A stretch of 64,000 nucleotides of DNA from Gnetum montanum (Eukaryota; Streptophyta; Gnetopsida; Gnetales; Gnetaceae): assembly GCA_015680685.1 (NCBI GenBank), contig MNCI01024166.1, positions 382,104 to 446,103 of the forward strand. The letters run 5' to 3'. The stretch's first letter is position 1. Each line of letters begins with the position of its first letter. Positions 56,396-64,000 of this stretch are shown piece after piece. The notes under the pieces are model-generated. The model was not told the DNA's origin. It made no database searches and saw only the letters and a list, made by a program, of their open reading frames with translations. The position numbers and the translations under genes were made by a program.

Positions 56396-58006
56396 GCCAT
56401 TTTAGGGCAAACTTCTGGCATTTCCATTTCTCTATGCTGAGTATGGACATGAATATAAAGGACACAATGGACAGTTGCATAGTTTTCTGAACCTTACCCC
56501 AGTATAAAAAAGCTTAACTTAAAGAAATGCAAGTGTGGTTTTTATATGCTATAGTGAACTTCAGCTATACAAGAATAGATAAAGTCATGCCAGATATGAA
56601 AATTGAAAACTGGCTGTCATCCTATGAAACAGTTTTTGTTGGAAAAAAGTAAATTGTGTGTTTCTTGTGACACTTTTTAACTGAGAAATCTTCTTTCAAG
56701 AATCGCTGTGCCCTCAGATGCATTCATTACCAAATGCTCGCAAACATTGACGAGAGTTAGCTTTCATTTTCATGTTACCCCTGTAATTGTAATCTCACTC
56801 CTGATGGGGAAAGCTTGCATACTTTTTTTACTGACTGTGACTACCTGAAAGGAAGAGGTCGCTACATGGCAAATTCGAAATGTTTGAATAAGGACCATAC
56901 TAAGTTTTAACAATGAACATAGTTTTCAAATATGCCAGCTGGCTGACATATCATTGATATCAAAGTTTTAAGCTATGCATTAGCAATCAGGTAAGGCAAT
57001 TCAGAATTGAATGATTTGTCTGGCAAGCTGTGATGCTAACTATGATTGATAGCTAAGGAAAAATCCAATCACGTTAATCAACTAGAAAACAGAGTATTGA
57101 GACACTTCTATCTATTGACCACCGACACCCGATTGGGAAGAGCCGTTTTGGGATGAGTAAGATATAAACAAACTCGCTCTATGGGGGAGATGAGTAATTT
57201 CTATAAAACAAGAGAACAACAATGTCCGATGTGCTTCTAGGCGTAGAGCAGTTTATAATCCTCTCGTAATCTAAAACTAATGACTGATAAGCTTTACCTG
57301 CGATCCGGAGGGCCGAGAACTTGAAAATTTTGGAAATCCTGTGCATCAATCTGTCCTTGCGCGATATATTGGCAAGTAAAATGGTCATGTTAACGAGTCG
57401 CTCTCGGTGTGAATGTGTAAGCAGAATACGTTACCACTTTCCTCATCCTCTGCAACCCATGCAACGAAAATAATTCAAAGCCTTGCTACCTCTTGCTATT
57501 GCAAGTTTGCATTCTGTTCCCTATAATACGGTCGGGATGCAGTTCAGAAGCAGTGAACCAATACCCATGGTTTACATGCCCTGCTTATGAACTGGTGCAC
57601 GTAGACGCTACCGTAAATTTCGGGGTCCGGAGCTGGTTCTCTAGATTTATTCTATGCATTTCATTTCTGTTAGCATTAGTCTGCAAAAAGATATTCAGCT
57701 CCTTGAATAGTATGATTAGTTTTCTCTAGTATCCATAACTATGCATGTATATGCAGTGTGGTAAACTGTATAAATTTGTTCTATATAAATTGATTGATGT
57801 ATTATTGTACACGCTGATGGTAAAATCTTGTAAATTGTATGCCAAATACACTCTAGAATGGTAGAAAATAAAGAACGTGCATGCATTCGGGTAATTGAGA
57901 GGAACAGGTATTTGCTCACTTGATTTTACAGCTGCATGTGAATTTTAAGAGCAGTGGAAAGTTGCGTGGGTTCAACCTGATCAGGTGAGTGCGCAAAACT
58001 TTCCTT
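56396..58006. other. Intergenic region between the convergent HST and DUF936 genes
   Basis: The two genes converge here, so 3' UTRs of both should lie in it. No protein-coding region was recognised. A 14-bp piece of the HST terminal exon (TCTATGCTGAGTAT) recurs about 70 bp downstream. On the minus strand AATAAA near 57646 could serve the DUF936 gene. Confidence 0.45.
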
Positions 58007-61000
58007 CTAATACGTTTGGGTGCCCATGGCTAAGGCGGCGGATTCTACGTTTTGAAGAAGGAAATCGTACATGTTTTTCTTCAAACTTGCCATAGCCTTA
58101 ATGAGTTGAGGGTCCACGTTCTGAGACTTGTCTGTACGTTTCTTTGAGAAGCCAATTTCATCCAGCCACTCGTTCACTCTTTTCAACTGTGACAACATTC
58201 CTGCTATTTGATCCTTGCCTGGTTGTGCTTCTGATTTTTCTGCTTCCTGACCCTTGCTTTTGTCTTTCTTTAATTTCCGGACACAGCTGGCTAGTGCTCC
58301 TTCCATGAACTTTATGAACCAGAATTGTGATGTGCATAATAATTTCTGTGCCAATTCTGCAGTATCCTGCAGGCCCTTTTCTTTAATGCATTCTGCGGTA
58401 GAAATATCGCTAGACGAATCTTCACAATGTCTCTTAGTTGTAGCTTTGAAGATACTATTTTTCGTTGAAATCTTGAGAAAACCCTTTTGACATGCAAGCC
58501 CTGTTTGTGTTGATGGTGAAGTGGGCTTTGCTACTTTGTTTTCACATTCTTTAAGAACATTATGTTTTACTTGTTTTGACAAATGAGGCGATTTTTCTGG
58601 TTGATGGATTGAAGACTGCAACGAGGGACTTTTTACTTTACTAGGAGGAGAACGGGATTCTTCTATGTTAGTGGTCTTTCCTGCATCTGATTTTGAAGAG
58701 TTCGCCAGTACAATAAGTAGTTTGTTTTTCCCAGTAGTATCTTTACCTTTTTGCTTCTGCGCAGTGGACGGTGTCTGCCTGGTAAAAAGAGTGAATGAAG
58801 AAAGATCGGAAGCTAGAGCCGCACGAATCCATGACGTTGCAGTTTTTCTTCTTTCTGCCAAACTAGCAAAAGCTTCTTGGGTTGGGCACATGTTGCTGTC
58901 GTCATCGTTCGACGCCCTTTCCACATTTTTCGTGCTGGCGAGGGCACCTGCAGCTAGTGATGCCTGTCTTAATCCAGCATGAATACTTAAAAACTTCTCA
59001 ACAGAAGGATGAGGATCATCGGCTTTTGCTGATGTAGATAGGTCTGCAAACATGCTAACATGTTAAGCAAAGGAGTCAAATTCTTGAATTACAATCGGCC
59101 TGTTCAATATGCTCATTGGAGTTAACATGTATCCATTGTGTCCAATAGACCCTGTGGGTCTTCGAACGGAATAAAGCAATAAAGCTTCAACTTCAGTTTC
59201 AGTATTTTATAGACAAAATAAAACGATGGTTAATCTGTAAACTGAAATAAATTAGAGATTAAAAAAACTTAATCAACCTATAGATTATTACCTAAAATTC
59301 CGCAAAATATTTTCTGCCACAGAGGCCTGCTGCAGTGCCTCGACTGCCGTCAAAAGCGCTGCATCCCGAAGTTGCAAAGCTTTCTGAACCAAATGAACAA
59401 GTTCAACAAACGTCGGCCAAGGAATAAAACTAATGGCTGCAGGCAAAGCACTGAAAAACAGAAAATAAAACCAAGATCAAACGATTACTTTTGCAGATTC
59501 TACGAAACTTGACGGTAATGCTTCCCATGAAGTCTTTGCAGTGGTCAGCTCTTCGCTTTTGAGTGGTACCTTTACCACATTATATGAGTGGTTCAGGCTG
59601 GGAGTAGTCGGCTTAGATTTCAAACTCTGAGATCCTGTCTTAGAATACGAAATTTTTTGGGGACTCTTCGCAGTTACTTGGGAAGAACCGTTGTTATTTG
59701 CCTTGTGTACCTACAAGTGGTAAAAATAAATAAATATACCAATATCAGCAGATACGTTATAAAAACGATTCCATTTTCCGATAATTTTAAATCCTGATCA
59801 TGCTTATCAATTCTTCTTCTGCTGAATTGAGATGGAATAACATTAAAGAGAATAAACCATCGTGAAACAAGAGAGAGCAGAATCGCATCCTGTACATTGC
59901 AATACGACGAGGAAATAGCAAGGTCGTTGCAACTTTGAAGCCACACTTGACATGGACGGGTTGTTAGTTGCCGTCTCTATCTTCGGCATAGCGATTAACC
60001 ATTTATAAATTTGTTGGTAAAAACACCATGGATTCATTAAAATAAAAGCAGAAGGCAGAATTTATTTTATTTTTCTTTTTTGAAAAAGAAACTCTGGGAG
60101 AAGGAATCGAAACTAAATCAGAAAAGTTATTCGATGAGCCAGGAACCCATTGTCGTGGTCCGTGTACGAGAGGAATCCCGAGATCTCCATAATCAAGCGA
60201 GGTATAGTACACCTGTACAGGCAAAACATCCCTGTGACCAAGCATTGCCAGACACGCAAGATCCACGAAAGGCGAAAGCAAGATGCGCTTTAATCCGACT
60301 CACGTAACCGAAAAGGAAATAGAATATGAGGATGTGCCAATCTGAGGACAAAGAAGTGTTGCGCGCGAATCATCCTTAATATCAGCGAAATCCGTCCATG
60401 TAAATTAACTACCAGAATACCAGCACACAACTTTTCCAACACCCAAGCAGCTCCGAAACACCGTAAGCTTTATCGCAATAAAAGCAGCTCTGATTTGACA
60501 TTCGCACCATCCCACTCATCCACATTGTTTCTTCTGTTTGAAGTCTACGCTAATTCATCCAGATTCTAGGGGCAGACACCAAAAAGACAGGACAGAACAT
60601 CTAACATTCATGTTCCGGTAAAAGAAACTTCGAACAACATCATTAAAAATTTAAAATCCACCAATTCCTAAAATTATTTTGAAGCCATCGCAATTGCAAA
60701 ATTCCACGCATGCGCAATTTAAAAAAAATCTCGAACTGCTTCGAAGAGCCCAATTTAAACTAGGCGTTCTAGATATGCTACTCCTAAGATCGTATCATAT
60801 TCATCAAGAATACGACCGCCAAAACTTTAGGTCAAAATAAATCTCAAATCAACAACAATTGATGCCATCCCATATTCATTCTTGACAGATATCTTCCAAC
60901 TTCAGTATGGAGCCATCTCTATTACGGAACTAACGCAACATCAAAATGTCAAACGCTAAAAGTACCTTCCATTCCAAGAAGTAACTCAAATATTTACCCT

Positions 61001-62112
61001 CAATCTCATCACAGACAGACAAATAACAACCGAACAAAAGAAACATTCACAACATAAATCACGCAAAGAATCACCCAAATTCAGTCTCCTCTGCCATATA
61101 AACAATTCCATATCCGCTTTGAAATCATGTAAACGTCTTTCTATTTGAAGATAACTTAATCGCTTTCCCAATATAACATCAAAGAAAACGGGCCAAACGA
61201 TCACATCTCATTCCTTCAGCGTCCGTTTCAAAAAATCCAAGAACCTAAAAAAGCGCAAAGAATGAAAATGTCAAAAATCCCATTTCACACAAATAATCAA
61301 AACATGCACAACCTACTGAGCCATTTCAACAATTTCCTCGTGTATTCACCTCGAAATCATGAAACCGTCCAACTTACCAAAAAACATCGAACGGCACGCT
61401 TAAAAGAATCAAATTAAAATCCGTATTTCAAAGACTTTAACATCAATTCCAACAAAATCAGAGAAACTAAATAAAAATACAACTAGACAAGCAGATTAAC
61501 AATCAAATCAAAACATTCAAATTGCAAGCAACTCACAGAATCAACGCCATTTCCATCCCTAGCGACCGCGCCAGAGCACCTTTTCTCCTTCGTCTCCCTT
61601 AGCTCACTCCAGCATCTCCGTAAACCATCCCGAGCTTCGCCAGCCTTAACTGGCCGGGGCGAGAATGCCGCCTCAAACTTCACACATCCGTTCTTCGCCG
61701 AATCCTCTCTCTGAAACTCCGCTCCACAATGAAACGCCGCGGCAGAGATTTCCTCCGGATTTCCGATACTAAACCCCCGATGCCGCCGAGGAACGGGCCG
61801 TACGCCGCAAACAATCGGATGAGGCGATCCAGGCCGAAGGCGTTCTACCTCAATAAGCTGTCCTAGGCCGATCTCATTCGCGAGAACAAGATTCACATCT
61901 TCTTCCGCCAAAGCAACAAAAACCGCATGAGCAGAATCCGAGACTTTCAAATAAAATCCTCGTTCCGCACGCCAGAACTCGCCGCCGTCTGCTGGCACGA
62001 TGCTGATAACCTGCAACAAAACTTTTCTGTGCTCGCCTCGCAGCTTGATTTCATGTTGTTCATGCATGCTCTGCAAAAGCTTCAGCAAAACGCCGGCCGT
62101 TAAGCTGCCCAT
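58007..62112 (-). CDS. DUF936 family protein, 4 exons
   Basis: Exons on the minus strand are 62112-61537, 59710-59489, 59383-59292 and 59054-58007, giving 645 aa without stops; introns are GT-AG. It starts [20 protein letters not shown]. The N-terminal domain includes [37 protein letters not shown] and [12 protein letters not shown], typical of plant DUF936 proteins. A Ser/Lys-rich linker follows. [20 protein letters not shown], then [20 protein letters not shown] and [20 protein letters not shown], form the conserved C-terminal half. The end is helical. The function is unknown in general; some family members have been linked to microtubules. The ATG at 62112 fits the family start although the frame extends upstream. 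The third acceptor was chosen because only it keeps the phase and the family pattern. Confidence 0.88.
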
Positions 62113-62156
62113 CGTTTTCCCGCCCTCACGCCCGGAGCAGCGCTTCGCCTTCTCTG

Positions 62157-62164
62157 TATTTATA
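62157..62164 (-). promoter_or_regulatory. TATA box of the DUF936 gene
   Basis: The minus strand reads TATAAATA 44 bases before the start codon, so transcription would begin only about 15-25 bases before the ATG. A GCN-rich run (62165-62186) lies immediately upstream of it. Confidence 0.5.
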
Positions 62165-62659
62165 GCTGCGGCTGCTGCTGCCGCCGAGCCGATGGTCGCA
62201 TGGTTCCAATTTGACGGACAATTGCGCAAGGAACGAGCGACGTTGAAGTTAGCGCTTGAAATCTGCGTGCATACCGTATATGGAATATGCGCATGTGAGA
62301 TGCTAGCTCCACCCAAGCACGGTATAAATGCTTATATTCTTGATCTCTAATATATTCTAGTGTTGCATTAATATCCATCGACAAAATTTTAATGTTTTGA
62401 TAAATTAAAATGAAAAATAAAAACCGTTGAATTTAATTTGCCAACCAGTTTTTGTTGCGAAATAGTATTTCTAAATATATATATGATTATGTCATAATCA
62501 AATGAATGACTTGGACGAGATAGGGTTGCATATATTTATTCACTTTTGCCATTTATATATATATTAATATATGATAACTTGCTGAGCAATAAAAAATGTA
62601 CACCGTATGAGTTTTAAAAATACAAACGTGACTGCTACCAGACTTCTTCTTCACTCCTT
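62165..62659. other. Upstream region of the DUF936 gene
   Basis: No coding region was recognised. It changes from GC-rich near the gene to AT-rich beyond 62350, with TATATATA-type runs near 62476 and 62558. Confidence 0.4.
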
Positions 62660-62802
62660 TTTCTTGACTCCCTAAATTGTGCCCGTGGGCACTATATTTA
62701 TAGGCTTGGGAGCAACTACTCTAACAATGACAAAAAGTGCCACTCTAATTTGCCACTCTAATAATAACCATTCTAATAATTAGAGAGTAACTGCTCTCAT
62801 CA
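62660..62802 (-). repeat. Athila-like LTR 5' fragment (U3 and TATA box)
   Basis: On the minus strand it starts TGATGAGAGCAGTTACTC, has AATTATTAGA repeats, GTAGTTGCTCCCAAGCC and the TATA box CCTATAAATATAGTGCCC (62704-62691). It follows the start of the LTR at 38575 in order. Homology fades near 62660. It points towards the DUF936 gene. Confidence 0.75.
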
Positions 62803-64000
62803 AACCCTAACCATAAACTTTATTAACTAAATAATACAAAAAAATTACTTCATATCATGATTTAAAGCTATGTTCAACATTCTTGTACAAGGGAAGCACA
62901 ACATGGTGGGGAGTTCCATTGACTTAAAATCCTAACAAAAACAATGATAGAAAGAAAGGTTGACTCTTTAATCTTCACCAATGTATTTGCAGTAAAAATT
63001 TCAAATAAATAACCTTTCATTTCACAAGAAGATGTAATTTCTTTACAACTTACATTCATGAAATAAGGAATAAAGCTTCCACGATTATAAAGTTCCATAC
63101 TATTCTTAATTTATCTTTCAAAGTTACTCCTAAACATTAACCCTAGAATGCCGTTTACTATGTTCTCTTTCATGAATAATATTTAACATAAAGTATTATA
63201 ATATTTTATTTAAAAATAATAATTCAACAATTTTTATAAAAAGATTTACTACATTAAAATATTAAAACGTACTAACTATTTAAACTCACTCTATCTAGCA
63301 TCTAGCATTCACATATACCCAACTCAAAGCATTTGAATAACATCTTCAAAACTTAAACATGTCAATTTCCTGTAAGGCCTAACCTCCTCATAGCTGATGG
63401 CCCATCTCAATTAAATATGCTGCCTTATCAATCAAAAGGATGGATGCATAGGCCCCACCAAAATCAAAATCTTAACATAGGAAAATGGAAAGAATATGTC
63501 TGACAAGCATCTCCGCCCGTCAAAATTCTACATCATCAATATTTACTGACAGGCATCTCGGAACGTCAAATGCTACCTCTGTGGCGTACACATGCGCACA
63601 TGGAGTAGCCTCGGGATCGTATCCGACGTGTCGGTCGATGCACGCGCTGGGACTACCGAGAAGGCAACGGAAACGTCCAGTAGCCGCTGCCAGTGACCGC
63701 TACGTGCACGTTGCGGAATCCTTCTTTCACCGGTCCCATGTTGCCTCGGTTGGCGGCACATGGCGTGGCCGTTGGTCTATCAAATTCGTCCAAAATTTTT
63801 CCATCTTGTTTTGATTTTTTTCCCCTTTCGGTCTTGTCTTGGGGCAAAGTCAAGCTATTTTTTATTCTCTGGATTTCAGGGATTTTATAATTGCAAACTC
63901 CATCAGTTCTGGTTTCAAGTTTGGATAGGAAATAGAGTTAGCGTTAGGCTAGCAGTTGGTTGTAAAATTAGATCAAATTTCATGAATGAATTCTTTTAAA
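62803..64000. other. Intergenic sequence, AT-rich then a GC-rich block
   Basis: No gene was recognised. Between 63500 and 63780 the sequence is GC-rich with many CpG, unlike the AT-rich surroundings. It begins with two near copies of CTGACAAGCATCTC (63500 and 63546). A 109-codon frame on the plus strand (63485-63814) has no recognisable domain. The block could be the promoter edge of a neighbouring gene outside the window. Confidence 0.35.

Noticed and set aside
59292-59450. Earlier acceptor (59451/59450) for the third DUF936 exon giving extra residues [13 protein letters not shown]
   Set aside because: It breaks the reading phase with the good donor at 59489; the acceptor before 59383 keeps phase and gives the family pattern WEALP...[12 protein letters not shown].
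61483-62316. Longer DUF936 reading starting upstream of 62112
   Set aside because: The extra residues lie across the TATA box and GC-rich promoter and do not belong to the family start, which is [14 protein letters not shown].
63485-63814. A 109-codon plus-strand frame as a gene
   Set aside because: No recognisable domain, high CpG composition that keeps frames open on both strands, and overlapping frames of similar length on the other strand.

Overview
This is a window of nuclear plant chromosome. The evidence is two plant-type, intron-rich single-copy genes (a plastid homogentisate prenyltransferase and a DUF936 protein) and about 42 kb of decayed, nested LTR retrotransposons of the plant Ty3/gypsy lineages Athila-like and Tat-like. 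Introns of several kb, one of 8.3 kb, and old, stop-ridden retroelements suggest a large, repeat-rich seed-plant genome. A gymnosperm is a reasonable guess, but the sequence does not prove it.

Regions: (1) 1-5846, minus strand: an Athila-like element with LTR, tRNA-Asp-type primer binding site, gag and protease but no RT or integrase. A 1.4-kb solo LTR of the Tat-like family (754-2148, 5-bp duplication GTAAT) splits its protease. (2) 5847-18947, plus strand: remains of at least three Athila-like copies joined in a damaged order (gag to integrase; gag to protease; an LTR; RNase H to integrase). (3) 18948-37935, minus strand: a complete insertion of a roughly 19-kb Tat/Ogre-like element with 1.55-1.59 kb LTRs and a perfect CTCAT target duplication. 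It lies in the 3' region of the last Athila-like copy, whose 3' LTR follows at 38575-39334. (4) 40206-41866: an old minus-strand Athila-like LTR holding a younger solo LTR (40372-41145, duplication TATGG). (5) 43515-56395, plus strand: a ten-exon gene for homogentisate solanesyltransferase (plastoquinone-9 pathway), predicted 389 aa, apparently intact. (6) 58007-62112, minus strand: a four-exon DUF936 gene, predicted 645 aa, apparently intact. (7) 62113-64000: upstream region of that gene, with an Athila-like LTR promoter fragment facing it.

The most unusual object is inside the Tat-like element. Between protease and reverse transcriptase, on the strand opposite to gag-pol, lies a gene-like unit of eight exons (26207-31580). 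All seven introns have GT-AG borders, and the reading phases agree once a few stops and one frameshift are allowed. Its first three exons resemble an FCP1/NIF-type phosphatase fold without the catalytic aspartates. Later exons resemble a plant transposon-associated domain, an acidic stretch and a charged helical tail. The same element carries a dispersed CAGCGTGAG-like motif and a 38-bp-type tandem motif, both recurring in its non-coding parts.

The two host genes have no evident functional link: one makes a plastoquinone precursor in plastids and the other encodes a protein of unknown function. All retroelement coding regions seen here are broken by stops or frameshifts, and the assembly has one 288-N gap plus four single N characters, two of them flanked by duplicated sequence.
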